Positions 8,143 through 16,199 of a stretch of DNA of 64,000 bases are shown piece by piece. The translations under genes were made by a program, and so were the position numbers. This DNA comes from Devosia sp. ZB163 (GTDB taxonomy: Bacteria > Pseudomonadota > Alphaproteobacteria > Rhizobiales > Devosiaceae): assembly GCF_028613635.1 (NCBI RefSeq), contig NZ_JAQRMY010000001.1, forward strand, positions 1,530,331-1,594,330. Reading direction: 5' to 3'. The first letter of the stretch is position 1, and each line of letters begins with the position of its first letter. The notes below the pieces were generated by a model, which made no database searches, had not been told where the DNA came from, and saw nothing but the letters and a program-made list of their open reading frames with translations.

Positions 8143-9030
8143 TTACTCCGCCGCCATCGGCAGGCTGTCCTTGCCGTCGAGGTTGCCCATGGAGGCGACG
8201 ATGTGGCTGGCGAGGGCGTCGTAGATGCCGCCATAGGCGTGGCTGGCCCGCATGATGGCGATTTCGGCGTCGCGCAGGCGGGGCAGATCGCGGTCTTCGG
8301 CGATGACGCGCATGCCGGGCTGGAGCGCGCTCTCGGGCAGGAAGCCGACGGCGAGGTCGGTGAGGACGGCGCTGGCGATGGCCGTGGCGTTGGACGAGGT
8401 ATAGGCGACGCGGTAGTCGCGGCCGATGCGGTTCAGCACCTCGATCGCGTTTTCCTTCCAGCAGCAGTGGAGGCCCCCCGCGATCGGGAGCGGGTCCGTG
8501 GCCAGTGCCTGTCCGCCATGCGAGGCGACCCAGAACATCCGCTCGGTGCGGAAGAGCTCGCCATACTCGTGGTTGGTGCCCTGGGTGAAGACGACGAGGT
8601 CGTACTTGCCCTTCTTCATGCCATCGAGGAGTTCTTCGGACGGCTGGCAGCGCACGTCGACGACGATCTTGGGGTGGGTGCGCTGGAAGCTCGAGAGGAT
8701 CACCGGCAGGAGGCGCACGGCGTAGTCGTCCGGGACGCCGAAGCGGATCGACCCCTTGAGGTCGCCATCCGAGAAGACGTCGACGATTTCGGCATTGATG
8801 CGCAGCATGCGCCGCGCCCGCGCATACAGCGCCTCGCCATGCTCGGTGAGCGCAACGCTGCGCCCGTCACGCGTAAAAAGCGGCTGGCCGAGCCGTTCTT
8901 CCAGGCGCTTGATCTGCATGGAGACGGCCGACTGCGTCTTGTTCACGCGCCTTGCCGCCTCGGTGAAGCTGCCGCAATCAGCGATGGCGCAGAAGCTCTG
9001 CAACTGGTCGAGATCGAGGGGAGTTGTCAT
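8143..9030 (-). CDS. LysR-family transcriptional regulator
   Basis: A 295-residue regulator. The N-terminal winged helix-turn-helix reads LDLDQLQSFCAIADCGSFTE ... KTQSAVSMQIKRLEERLGQP, and a substrate-binding domain follows (FGVPDDYAVRLLPVILSSFQ, KGKYDLVVFTQG). ATG 9030 is used because GGAG lies six bases upstream. In-frame GTG 9045 and ATG 9042 have no such site. It is divergent from a DUF1127 gene across 158 bases that contain a candidate LysR box at 9049-9069. The co-inducer is unknown. Confidence 0.9.
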   Translation of the reverse strand: MTTPLDLDQLQSFCAIADCGSFTEAARRVNKTQSAVSMQIKRLEERLGQPLFTRDGRSVALTEHGEALYARARRMLRINAEIVDVFSDGDLKGSIRFGVPDDYAVRLLPVILSSFQRTHPKIVVDVRCQPSEELLDGMKKGKYDLVVFTQGTNHEYGELFRTERMFWVASHGGQALATDPLPIAGGLHCCWKENAIEVLNRIGRDYRVAYTSSNATAIASAVLTDLAVGFLPESALQPGMRVIAEDRDLPRLRDAEIAIMRASHAYGGIYDALASHIVASMGNLDGKDSLPMAAE

Positions 9031-9048
9031 TCCGGTCTCCATCACGAA

Positions 9049-9069
9049 ATTTGATGAACTGAATGAAAT
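9049..9069. promoter_or_regulatory. Candidate LysR-type operator
   Basis: An imperfect dyad ATTTGAT-N7-ATGAAAT containing T-N11-A (T9051, A9063) lies 19 bases upstream of the LysR start. LysR-type regulators commonly bind such boxes to repress themselves and control a divergent gene, here DUF1127. No -10/-35 pair was clear. Confidence 0.4.
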
Positions 9070-9188
9070 CTATTTGTTGGACGAATGGAAGGCAAGGGCG
9101 CATATCGGCGTCCATCGGCGATCGACGATCGCTTCCGCCCGCCGGGCGTCTCCCCCTCGCCCGGCCCTGAACACCTTGGAGAAGGACC

Positions 9189-9461
9189 ATGGTCCACTTG
9201 CTTTCGAGCGAGCGGCCGTCGCTGGCTGCCGCGTCTACCCATCCGCTGCGCGCCTTTGCCAACTGGCTGGTCCAACTCCGCGCCAAACGCGCCCGGCGCG
9301 TCGCCCTCGAGACGCTGCTCGAATACGATGTCCATCGCCTCAATGATCTCGGGATCAACCGGCAGGATCTGTTCGAGGCTCTCGATACGCCCAGCCGGCG
9401 CCCTGGCCTGACCCTGGCCCACAGGCGGGCCGAGAGCTCACGCAATTGGCTCAACCCCTGA
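9189..9461 (+). CDS. DUF1127 domain small protein
   Basis: A 90-residue protein. Its second half carries the DUF1127 pattern: arginine-rich RAKRARRVALETLLEYD followed by HRLNDLGINRQDLFEAL. DUF1127 proteins are small, basic, abundant in alphaproteobacteria and in some species linked to stress response and RNA turnover. The N-terminal 40 residues are less conserved. GGAGAAGGA ends three bases before ATG 9189. Three hairpins follow the stop codon, the last with a T-run, so the transcript may yield a 3' small RNA. Confidence 0.85.
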   Translation: MVHLLSSERPSLAAASTHPLRAFANWLVQLRAKRARRVALETLLEYDVHRLNDLGINRQDLFEALDTPSRRPGLTLAHRRAESSRNWLNP

Positions 9462-9475
9462 GTTGAGCCTCCGAA

Positions 9476-9525
9476 ATGGTACGATCCCCAGGTTGTACCA
9501 TCTCCGGCTGGTCCACCCACCAGCC
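9476..9525 (+). ncRNA. Two hairpins in the DUF1127 3' region, possible sRNA
   Basis: ATGGTAC/GTACCAT with a 12-base loop, then GGCTGGT/ACCAGCC with a 6-base loop, sit between the DUF1127 stop and the terminator at 9542-9585. In related bacteria DUF1127 genes are followed by processed small RNAs (CcsR/cuckoo type). The CCUCCUCCC motif of those RNAs is not obvious here, so the RNA call is tentative. Confidence 0.3.
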
Positions 9526-9541
9526 TGTTTCCTGATGAACT

Positions 9542-9585
9542 GCCGGGTCCGAGTCTCCGTCGCGGATGACCGACCCGGCTTTTTT
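9542..9585 (+). terminator. Terminator after the DUF1127 gene
   Basis: GCCGGGTC at 9542-9549 pairs perfectly with GACCCGGC at 9572-9579, followed by six T at 9580-9585. The loop of 22 bases is long but the stem and T-run are clear. Confidence 0.65.
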
Positions 9586-9591
9586 CAGGCG

Positions 9592-9840
9592 AACGACGAG
9601 CGGACGGTCCTCGATGGCCCGCCGCTCGAACTGGGCATCGATATAGGGCATCTGCACGGTCGTGACCTTGGTGGTGCGGCGCACTTCGTCGGCGATATCG
9701 CCGAAGCCGAGGTGGCCCAGCAGCTCATCGAGGATTTCCCGACCGGTGCAATCGTCCATCGCCTTGTTGACGTAGTTGCCGGCGACATCCCCGAACAGCG
9801 AGAAGCCCTATAGCGTATAGGTGTCGGGCTCCGGCGATCG
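9592..9840 (-). pseudogene. Oleate hydratase (MCRA family) remnant
   Basis: The minus strand translates to a C-terminal piece of oleate hydratase, a roughly 600-residue flavoenzyme that hydrates oleic acid to 10-hydroxystearate. Recognisable parts are PEPDTYTL, GFSLFGDVAGNYVNKAMDD, CTGREILDELLGHLGF, and MPYIDAQFERRAIEDRPLVV. The reading is broken by an in-frame TAG (plus-strand CTA at 9808-9810), at the position where the family has a conserved tryptophan before Gly-Tyr/Phe. Homology ends after RPLVV at about 9592, where the family would continue with PEGS. No FAD-binding part is present upstream. Roughly 80 of 600 residues survive. The family call is from memory of its motifs. Confidence 0.7.
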
Positions 9841-9915
9841 TGAACGCATCCCGACAGCAGCCGGGATCATTCAAGGAAAAGCTGATCGAATCTGTCGCGG
9901 ATGCCGGCGCAGGTC

Positions 9916-10452
9916 CTACGGCAGCTGGGCGAAGCCGTCGCCGAAGCCGTTGAGCGAGACAGGGATGCCGATACCTTCCTCGGGCGTCTTGAACACAGAG
10001 AAGATTGCGCTCTTGCCGTTGGTCAGCTTGCCGATGAGCTCGTCATCCAGCACCACCTCGGCGACGCAGCCATTGGGCAGGCAGCGCACGAAGGCGACGC
10101 GGCCGATATTGGCGCCATCTATATTGAGGCCCAGCCCATTGGGCAGCAGCACGCCGAGCGGGGCGAGCACGCGGAGCAGCCGCGCCTGCTTGTCGGCAGT
10201 CTTGAGGACAATGACGGACAGGCCGACATTGGGCTGGTCCTCGGCCGACACGTTCTGGATCAGCGCGCACTGCTCGAAACTCGCGCCCGGCGGCGTGTCG
10301 CAGCTCATCTGCCAGTCGCCGTACTGGGCCTTGACCACGCCCTGCGCGAGGGCAGGGGCCGCGTTGAGGCCGAGTGCGAGGCCGAGCACGGCAAGGCCGC
10401 GAACCAGAGTGCCGATGAGGGGTTGCTGCACCAATCCACCTATATGTGTCAT
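9916..10452 (-). CDS. Invasion-associated locus B (IalB) family exported protein
   Basis: A 178-residue protein with an N-terminal signal peptide (hydrophobic GLAVLGLALGLNAAPALAQ, likely cleaved after ALA-Q) and one IalB domain: YGDWQMSCDTPPGASFEQC, then VSAEDQPNVGLSVIVLKTA, VAFVRCLPNGCVAEVVLDDE. Four cysteines in the mature part could form two disulfides in the periplasm. IalB is known from Bartonella, but homologues are common in free-living relatives, so a virulence role should not be read from it. ATG 10452 has GGGGAT upstream. A GTG at 10431 is an alternative that would shorten the signal peptide. Confidence 0.85.
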   Translation of the reverse strand: MTHIGGLVQQPLIGTLVRGLAVLGLALGLNAAPALAQGVVKAQYGDWQMSCDTPPGASFEQCALIQNVSAEDQPNVGLSVIVLKTADKQARLLRVLAPLGVLLPNGLGLNIDGANIGRVAFVRCLPNGCVAEVVLDDELIGKLTNGKSAIFSVFKTPEEGIGIPVSLNGFGDGFAQLP

Positions 10453-10779
10453 TGCGAATCCCCTGCCAGCGAAGAATCGACTCCTTAGTCGGCTGGCCCC
10501 GGATCGCTGTCAACACGCCGGAACGTGCCGTACTTGCGCCGGATACACACCCTCAATCAAGGCGAGGGTGAGGCGTGGCCCGAAATCGGACGGCGATGCC
10601 TTTTGACGCACGCATGCGACGGCGGCCAAGAATTGCCTTGGGCCGACCGATGTGGTTTAGACACGTTCCAAGTTTCAGCGCTCCGAGGTTGAGTCGGGGC
10701 GGCGTTGTGCTATGCCGCATTTGTCACCTCAACCCAGCGCTAGAATACCGGACCAGACCGATCTCAAGGGGGTTTTTAG
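10453..10779. other. Intergenic region upstream of coxB
   Basis: A 327-base divergent spacer between the IalB-like gene and the cox operon. It must carry the oxidase promoter. The best sigma70-like candidate is TTGAGT at about 10688 with TATGCC 16 bases on, which is weak. A hairpin CACCCTC/GAGGGTG lies at 10548-10570. No gene is visible. AAGGGGG precedes the GTG start of coxB. Confidence 0.45.
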
Positions 10780-11691
10780 GTGACCGGCAAACTAAAGAGT
10801 TCGATTGGCTCGCTGGGGGCCGCAGCCCTCGCGCTTCTGCCTGTGGCTGTCATGGCGCAGGAGCAGCCGGGCCATCCGGTGCCGGGGCAGATCAGCCTGC
10901 AGCCCTCCGTGACGCCGATCATGGATTCGATCACTGCGTTCCACGACGGTCCGCTGATGATCACCATCACGGCCATCACCGTTCTGGTGCTCGTCCTGCT
11001 CGTGATCGTGATCGTACGGTTCAACGCCAAGTCGAACCCCACGCCCTCCAAGACCACGCACAATACCCTCATCGAGATTGTCTGGACGGTGGTCCCGGTG
11101 CTGGTCCTCGTGATCATCGCCATTCCGTCGTTCGCGGTGCTGACCGATCAGCTCACCGTCCCCGATGGACAGCGCAAGTACCTGGGCTCCAACATCTTCT
11201 CGCTTGGCAATGAGGAAGTCCCGGCTCCCGAGCTGACCGTCAAGGCGATCGGCCAGACCTGGTACTGGGATTACGAGTACGTCGATCAGGGCAAGACGTT
11301 CACGTCTTCGATCCTCAACGAAGAGCAGCGCCTCGCGCAGAAGCCGAACCAGCCGCGCCTGCTTGCGGTCGACTACGAGCTGGTCGTGCCGGTCGATACG
11401 ACCGTGCGCCTGCAGGTCACCGCCGATCCGGTCGGCGTCATCCACGCCTTTGCGCTGCCCTCGTTCGGCATCAAGATCGACGCCGTGCCCGGCAAGCTCA
11501 ACGAAACCTGGTTCAACGCCAGGAAGACCGGCATCTACTACGGCCAGTGCTCGGAGCTGTGCGGCAAGGACCATGCATTCATGCCCATCGGCATCCGCGT
11601 GGTGAGCAAGGAAGAGTTCGCGGCCTGGATGGCTGCCTACCAGGCCGGCTCGCTCGACGACGCCAACGCCACCCTGCCGGCAATCAGCTAA
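10780..11691 (+). CDS. coxB: Cytochrome c oxidase subunit II
   Basis: Carries the binuclear CuA centre that accepts electrons from cytochrome c in the aa3 oxidase. The 303 residues comprise a signal peptide (to about VMAQ at 26), two transmembrane helices (about 55-85 and 95-120), a conserved GQTWYWDYEY strand, and the CuA loop GQCSELCGKDHAFM near residues 255-268 with both cysteines, His and Met. The partner His is in GVIHAFALPSFGIK. The start is GTG 10780, after AAGGGGG. It heads the operon coxB-coxA-ctaB-coxF-ctaG-coxC-surf1, and the spacer to coxA contains an 18-base palindrome. Confidence 0.96.
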   Translation: MTGKLKSSIGSLGAAALALLPVAVMAQEQPGHPVPGQISLQPSVTPIMDSITAFHDGPLMITITAITVLVLVLLVIVIVRFNAKSNPTPSKTTHNTLIEIVWTVVPVLVLVIIAIPSFAVLTDQLTVPDGQRKYLGSNIFSLGNEEVPAPELTVKAIGQTWYWDYEYVDQGKTFTSSILNEEQRLAQKPNQPRLLAVDYELVVPVDTTVRLQVTADPVGVIHAFALPSFGIKIDAVPGKLNETWFNARKTGIYYGQCSELCGKDHAFMPIGIRVVSKEEFAAWMAAYQAGSLDDANATLPAIS

Positions 11692-11709
11692 GGACCCGCG
11701 CGCGGGTCC
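11692..11709. repeat. 18-bp perfect palindrome in the coxB-coxA spacer
   Basis: GGACCCGC and GCGGGTCC meet at a central GC, starting directly after the coxB stop codon. In RNA this gives a GC-rich hairpin with no T-run, better suited to mRNA processing or stability than to termination. Confidence 0.65.
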
Positions 11710-11752
11710 ACGACCTGGCGCAGCGATGAATACGATAAAGGGATCGCTCTAA

Positions 11753-13447
11753 ATGGCCGATACTCACGCTTTGGAAGCCCATGACGGCCACGGTCACGCC
11801 GCGGCGCATGATCATGGTCATCCGACCGGCTGGCGGCGCTACGTCTACTCGACCAACCACAAGGACATCGGGGTCATGTACCTCATGTTCTCCATCGTGG
11901 CGGGCGTGATCGGCGCTCTGCTCTCGGGCGTCATGCGCCTCGAGCTGATGGAGCCTGGTATCCAGATTTTCCACGGCCTCGCCGGGATGGTCTACGGGAT
12001 CGACGGCGACGCCGCGCTCGACGCCGGCAAGCAGATGTACAACGTGTTCACCACGGCGCACGCGCTGGTCATGGTGTTCTTCGTGGTCATGCCGGCGACC
12101 ATGGGCGGCTTCGCGAACTACTTCGCTCCGCTGATGATCGGCGCGCCGGACACCGCGTTCCCGCGCATCAACAACATCGCGTTCTGGCTGTTGCCCTTCG
12201 CCTTCGCCCTGCTGCTCATGTCCCTGTTCTTCGAGGGCGCGCCGGGCGTGACGGGCTTCGGTGGCGGCTGGACGGCCTATCCGCCGCTCTCGACCGCGGG
12301 TCATCCGGGTCCGGCGATGGACTTCGCGATCTTCTCGCTCCACATCGCCGGCCTGAGCTCGATCCTGGGTTCGATCAACCTGATCACCACGATCTTCAAC
12401 ATGCGCGCCCCGGGCATGACGCTGCACAAGATGCCGCTGTTCCCGTGGTCCGTGCTGGTCACCGCGTTCCTGCTGCTGCTGTCGCTGCCGGTTCTGGCTG
12501 GCGCCATCACCATGCTGCTGACCGACCGCAACTTCGGCACCACCTTCTTCGCACCTGACGGTGGCGGCGACCCGATCCTGTACCAGCACCTGTTCTGGTT
12601 CTTCGGTCACCCCGAAGTGTACATTATGATCCTGCCCGGCTTCGGCATGGTCAGCCACATCATCTCGACCTTCAGCCGCAAGCCGATCTTTGGCTACATC
12701 GCCATGGTCTACGCCATGGTCGCCATCGGCGGCGTCGGCTTCATCGTGTGGGCGCACCACATGTACACGGTCGGCATGAGCCTGGACGTCCAGCGCTACT
12801 TCGTGGCCGCCACGATGGTGATCGCAGTACCTACAGGCGTGAAGATCTTCAGCTGGATCGCCACCATGTGGGGCGGCTCCATCAGCTTCCGCACGCCTAT
12901 GCTCTGGGCCATCGGCTTCATCTTCCTGTTCACCGTCGGTGGTGTGACGGGTGTGGTGCTCGCCAATGCCGGCGCTGACCGTGCCCTGCACGACACCTAC
13001 TACGTCGTGGCGCACTTCCACTATGTGCTGTCGCTCGGCGCTGTGTTCTCGATGTTCGCTGCGTGGTACTACTGGTACCCGAAGATGTTCGGCATCATGT
13101 ACAACGAGAAGCTGGCCAACGCCCACTTCTGGATCACCTTCGTGGGCGTGAACCTGATCTTCTTCCCGCAGCACTTCCTCGGCCTCGCCGGCATGCCGCG
13201 CCGCTACATCGACTACCCCGATGCGTTTGCGCTGTGGAACATGGTGTCGTCTGTCGGCTACTACATCACCTTTGTCGGCCTCGTGCTCTTCCTCTACCTG
13301 CTCGTCGAAGCAGCGATCAAGAAGCGCCCGACGACGGCGAACCCGTGGGGCGATGGCGCGACGACGCTGGAGTGGACCCTGTCTTCTCCCCCGCCGTTCC
13401 ACCAGTTCGAGACGCTGCCGCGTATCGACGCGAAGTCCGACCACTAA
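11753..13447 (+). CDS. coxA: Cytochrome c oxidase subunit I
   Basis: Catalytic haem a / haem a3-CuB subunit, which reduces oxygen and pumps protons. At 564 residues with twelve helices it shows the A-family signature: [10 protein letters not shown] after [16 protein letters not shown] (CuB His and the cross-linked Tyr of the D/K-channel family), [12 protein letters not shown] (two CuB histidines) and [17 protein letters not shown] (haem a3 and haem a ligands). The N terminus is histidine-rich ([20 protein letters not shown]) before the conserved [14 protein letters not shown]. Such tails occur in rhizobial CoxA and may help copper loading. AAAGGGAT precedes ATG 11753. Confidence 0.97.
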   Translation: MADTHALEAHDGHGHAAAHDHGHPTGWRRYVYSTNHKDIGVMYLMFSIVAGVIGALLSGVMRLELMEPGIQIFHGLAGMVYGIDGDAALDAGKQMYNVFTTAHALVMVFFVVMPATMGGFANYFAPLMIGAPDTAFPRINNIAFWLLPFAFALLLMSLFFEGAPGVTGFGGGWTAYPPLSTAGHPGPAMDFAIFSLHIAGLSSILGSINLITTIFNMRAPGMTLHKMPLFPWSVLVTAFLLLLSLPVLAGAITMLLTDRNFGTTFFAPDGGGDPILYQHLFWFFGHPEVYIMILPGFGMVSHIISTFSRKPIFGYIAMVYAMVAIGGVGFIVWAHHMYTVGMSLDVQRYFVAATMVIAVPTGVKIFSWIATMWGGSISFRTPMLWAIGFIFLFTVGGVTGVVLANAGADRALHDTYYVVAHFHYVLSLGAVFSMFAAWYYWYPKMFGIMYNEKLANAHFWITFVGVNLIFFPQHFLGLAGMPRRYIDYPDAFALWNMVSSVGYYITFVGLVLFLYLLVEAAIKKRPTTANPWGDGATTLEWTLSSPPPFHQFETLPRIDAKSDH

Positions 13448-13458
13448 CTATCGACTGC

Positions 13459-13482
13459 CCGCGGGGCCCTCGGGTCCCGCGG
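13459..13482. repeat. GC-rich hairpin in the coxA-ctaB spacer
   Basis: CCGCGGGGCC pairs with GGTCCCGCGG (one G-U pair) around a CTCG loop, eleven bases after the coxA stop. It has no T-run. With the palindrome at 11692-11709 it brackets the coxA coding region. Confidence 0.65.
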
Positions 13483-13500
13483 CCAACAAGGCGAGAGACA

Positions 13501-14430
13501 TTGGCCTACGTGCACCACAGTCATGATGTTCACGTCCGTGCGCTTGAAGCGCGCGTCGGGGACTACGTGGCGCTGCTGAAGCCGCGGGTCATGTCGCTCG
13601 TCGTGTTCACGGCCCTGGTCGGCCTGCTGCTCGCACCGGGCGGCATAAATCCGATCATCGGGGCTATCGCCATCCTCTGCATCGCCATCGGGGCAGGGGC
13701 CTCGGGCGCGCTGAACATGTGGTACGACGCCGATATCGATGCGGTGATGAGCCGGACGGTCAACCGCCCGATCCCGGCCGGCCGCATCGAACGCGACCAC
13801 GCGCTGGCGCTGGGCCTCGTCCTTTCGGTCTTCTCGGTCTGCCTGCTCGGCCTTGCCACCAACTGGCTGGCTGCGGGGCTGCTCGGCTTCACGATCTTCT
13901 TTTACGCCGTCATCTACACGATGTGGCTGAAGCGCTCGACGCCGCAGAACATCGTCATCGGCGGCGCCGCAGGCGCCTTCCCGCCGATGGTCGGCTGGGC
14001 CGCCGTGACCGGCTCGATCAGCATCGAATCCATCGTGCTGTTCCTCATCATCTTCCTCTGGACGCCCCCGCATTTCTGGGCGCTCGCGCTCTACAAGCAG
14101 AGCGACTACGGCGCTGCCGGCGTCCCTATGCTGCCCAACGTCGCCGGCGAGCGGGTGACCAAGGTCCAGATCCTCGTCTATTCGGTGCTGCTGGTGGCCT
14201 CGAGCCTCATTCCCAGCCTCACCGGTTTCATGGGCCCCATCTACACGGTGGCCGCTCTCGCCACCGGTGCCGGCTTCGTCTGGCTGGCCTGGGCCCTGTT
14301 CCGCACGACCGAAACCGTCGCCATGAAGAAGGCTGGCCGGTCGCTTTTTACCTACTCGCTGAGCTATCTCGCCGTGATCTTCTTCGCCCTGCTCACCGAT
14401 CATGCGGCGAGGGTGCTGGGATGGCTGTGA
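13501..14430 (+). CDS. ctaB: Protohaem IX farnesyltransferase (haem O synthase)
   Basis: Farnesylates haem b to haem o, the precursor of haem a for the oxidase. The UbiA-superfamily membrane protein has motifs [19 protein letters not shown] and, later, [18 protein letters not shown] place the start at TTG 13501 ([20 protein letters not shown]), with AGGCGAGAG just upstream, which gives 309 residues. The same frame is open far into coxA, but that extension is an overlap artefact. Its stop TGA shares a base with the ATG of the next gene (TGATG at 14428-14432). Confidence 0.93.
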   Translation: MAYVHHSHDVHVRALEARVGDYVALLKPRVMSLVVFTALVGLLLAPGGINPIIGAIAILCIAIGAGASGALNMWYDADIDAVMSRTVNRPIPAGRIERDHALALGLVLSVFSVCLLGLATNWLAAGLLGFTIFFYAVIYTMWLKRSTPQNIVIGGAAGAFPPMVGWAAVTGSISIESIVLFLIIFLWTPPHFWALALYKQSDYGAAGVPMLPNVAGERVTKVQILVYSVLLVASSLIPSLTGFMGPIYTVAALATGAGFVWLAWALFRTTETVAMKKAGRSLFTYSLSYLAVIFFALLTDHAARVLGWL

Positions 14431-14600
14431 TGGCAGAACCGACAAAGACTCCTGTTCCCCGTGACGAGCAGGCCGAGCTCGCGGCCCGGCGCCGCAAGCG
14501 CTCCATCGCGCTCGCGGCCGTACTGGGCGGCCTCGTCCTGATCCTCTATCTGCTGACCGTGGTGAAGCTGGGTCCGGCACTGTTCGACCGGCCACTCTGA
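14430..14600 (+). CDS. coxF: CoxF-like small membrane protein
   Basis: A 56-residue protein with a charged N terminus (RDEQAELAARRRKRS) and a single membrane helix (IALAAVLGGLVLILYLLTVV). In rhizobial cox operons a small protein of this plan lies between ctaB and ctaG and is called CoxF; its role in oxidase assembly is not defined. It begins at ATG 14430 within TGATG of ctaB and ends with TGA inside the ATGA of ctaG, so all three genes look translationally coupled. Identification rests on position, size and topology. Confidence 0.72.
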   Translation: MAEPTKTPVPRDEQAELAARRRKRSIALAAVLGGLVLILYLLTVVKLGPALFDRPL

Positions 14601-15151
14601 TGACCGACGTCAGTCTTGGACACCCCAACCGCAACAAGCGCGTCGCCCTGACGCTGGCATTGCTCGTCGTAGGCATGGTGGGGGTCGCCTATGCCGCGGT
14701 TCCGCTCTACCAGCTGTTCTGCAAGGTGACTGGCCTCGATGGGACCACGCAGGTTTCGTCCGGCAACCCCAAGGGCGTCATCGACCGCCAGATGACGGTG
14801 CGCTTCGACTCGAACGTCGCCTCGCGGCTGCCCTGGACCGTCACGGCCGCCAAGCCGGTGACCGACAAGGTCGGCACGACCGAGACGGTCATCTACACGG
14901 CCACGAACAATTCCGATAAGCCGATCACCGGTCAGGCGACGTTCAACGTCACGCCCGAGACCACCGGCATCTACTTCAACAAGATCGAGTGCTTCTGCTT
15001 CACCGAGCAGACGCTTCAGCCCGGCGAGACGGTCGAAATGCCGATCGTGTTCTTCGTCGACCCGGATCTTGCCGAGAACCGCGATCTCGACACTGTCCGC
15101 GAAATCACCCTGTCCTATACCTTCTATGCTGTTGAGAGCGAGGGAAGCTGA
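14600..15151 (+). CDS. ctaG: Cytochrome c oxidase assembly protein CtaG (Cox11)
   Basis: Copper chaperone that delivers CuB to subunit I. It has one N-terminal membrane anchor (VALTLALLVVGMVGVAYAAV) and a periplasmic immunoglobulin-like domain with the copper motif KIECFCFTEQTLQPGE near residue 130. The conserved VPLYQLFCKVTGLDGTTQ follows the anchor and supplies another cysteine. Its 183 residues are normal for the family. ATG 14600 overlaps the CoxF stop, and coxC follows after two bases. Confidence 0.95.
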   Translation: MTDVSLGHPNRNKRVALTLALLVVGMVGVAYAAVPLYQLFCKVTGLDGTTQVSSGNPKGVIDRQMTVRFDSNVASRLPWTVTAAKPVTDKVGTTETVIYTATNNSDKPITGQATFNVTPETTGIYFNKIECFCFTEQTLQPGETVEMPIVFFVDPDLAENRDLDTVREITLSYTFYAVESEGS

Positions 15152-15153
15152 CT

Positions 15154-15993
15154 ATGGCTGCGCACGCCAAGAACCACGACTATCACCTGGTAAGTCCTAG
15201 CCCCTGGCCGATCATCGGCTCCATCTCGGTTTTCGTCATGGCGGCGGGCGCCGTGCTGTGGTTCCACGACATCATGCCGCCGTGGCTGCTGCTCGCCGGC
15301 ACCGTGGGCGTGCTCTACACCATGTATGGCTGGTGGAGCGACGTCATCAAGGAAGGCAAGGCTGGCGACCATACGCCGGTCGTGCAGATGCACCACCGCT
15401 ACGGCATGATCCTGTTCATCACCTCCGAGGTGATGTTCTTCGTTGCCTGGTTCTGGGCCTATTTCGACGCCTTCTTCAACCACGATGCGCCCGAGCAGTA
15501 TGCCCGCATCGAGGCCATGGGCGCCTCCTGGCCGCCGATCGGCGTCGAACTGTTCAACCCCTGGCACCTGCCGCTGTTCAACACGCTGATCCTGCTGACC
15601 TCCGGCACGGCCGTTACCTGGGCCCACCATGCGCTGCTCCACAGGGACAAGCGCGGCCTCGTCTGGGGCCTGGCGATCACGATCGCGCTGGGCGTGCTGT
15701 TCACCTTCGTCCAGGCGCTCGAGTACTCGGAAGCTGCCTTCTCGTTCTCGGGCAACATCTACGGCGCCAGCTTCTTCATGGCGACGGGCTTCCACGGCTT
15801 CCACGTGCTGGTCGGTACGATCTTCCTGATCGTCTGCCTGATCCGCGCCCAGCGCGACGAGTTCACCCCGAAGAACCACCTCGGCTTCGAATTCGCCGCC
15901 TGGTACTGGCACTTCGTCGACGTGGTGTGGCTCTTCCTCTTCGCCTCGATCTACGTCTGGGGCAGCTGGGGCGTCACGCTCACCGCCCACTGA
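15154..15993 (+). CDS. coxC: Cytochrome c oxidase subunit III
   Basis: Non-catalytic seven-helix subunit that stabilises the oxidase and its proton uptake. The 279 residues show HDYHLVSPSPWPIIGSISVF at the N terminus, MILFITSEVMFFVAWFWAYF with the conserved glutamate, ATGFHGFHVLVGTIFLIVCL, and the C-terminal WYWHFVDVVWLFLFASIYVW. It lies two bases after ctaG. No DUF983 gene follows, although many rhizobial cox operons carry one before surf1; the 206-base gap has no such frame. Confidence 0.96.
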   Translation: MAAHAKNHDYHLVSPSPWPIIGSISVFVMAAGAVLWFHDIMPPWLLLAGTVGVLYTMYGWWSDVIKEGKAGDHTPVVQMHHRYGMILFITSEVMFFVAWFWAYFDAFFNHDAPEQYARIEAMGASWPPIGVELFNPWHLPLFNTLILLTSGTAVTWAHHALLHRDKRGLVWGLAITIALGVLFTFVQALEYSEAAFSFSGNIYGASFFMATGFHGFHVLVGTIFLIVCLIRAQRDEFTPKNHLGFEFAAWYWHFVDVVWLFLFASIYVWGSWGVTLTAH

Positions 15994-16022
15994 GGTCGGA
16001 TGCATGGGTCTGCAAGGGGCGT

Positions 16023-16047
16023 GGCGCAAGCTGCGCCCTTTGCTTTT
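16023..16047 (+). terminator. Weak hairpin after coxC
   Basis: GGCGCA/TGCGCC with a 3-base loop, followed by CTTTGCTTTT. It could attenuate transcription between coxC and surf1. The short stem makes this uncertain. Confidence 0.3.
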
Positions 16048-16199
16048 GGGCGGTGAAGTCGGGCCCGACGACCTGCGCCCGAATACCACATCCGGCCGCC
16101 AGCCATTGTGATAGAACCCGGCCATGATCCTGCCCGCCGATCCTTCGCCTCCCGCCATCGTTGCCGCCTCGAACGCTCCGCGCGGGCGGGAGTGCGCCC

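Noticed and set aside
11684-13444. A 586-codon open frame antisense to coxA
   Set aside because: It mirrors coxA codons, is extremely His/Asp/Arg rich and has no domain. High GC third positions leave such frames open.
15994-16199. A hidden DUF983 gene between coxC and surf1
   Set aside because: No frame shows the CxxC-x-G...RLF start of that family; the gap is too short and has stops in all plus-strand frames.
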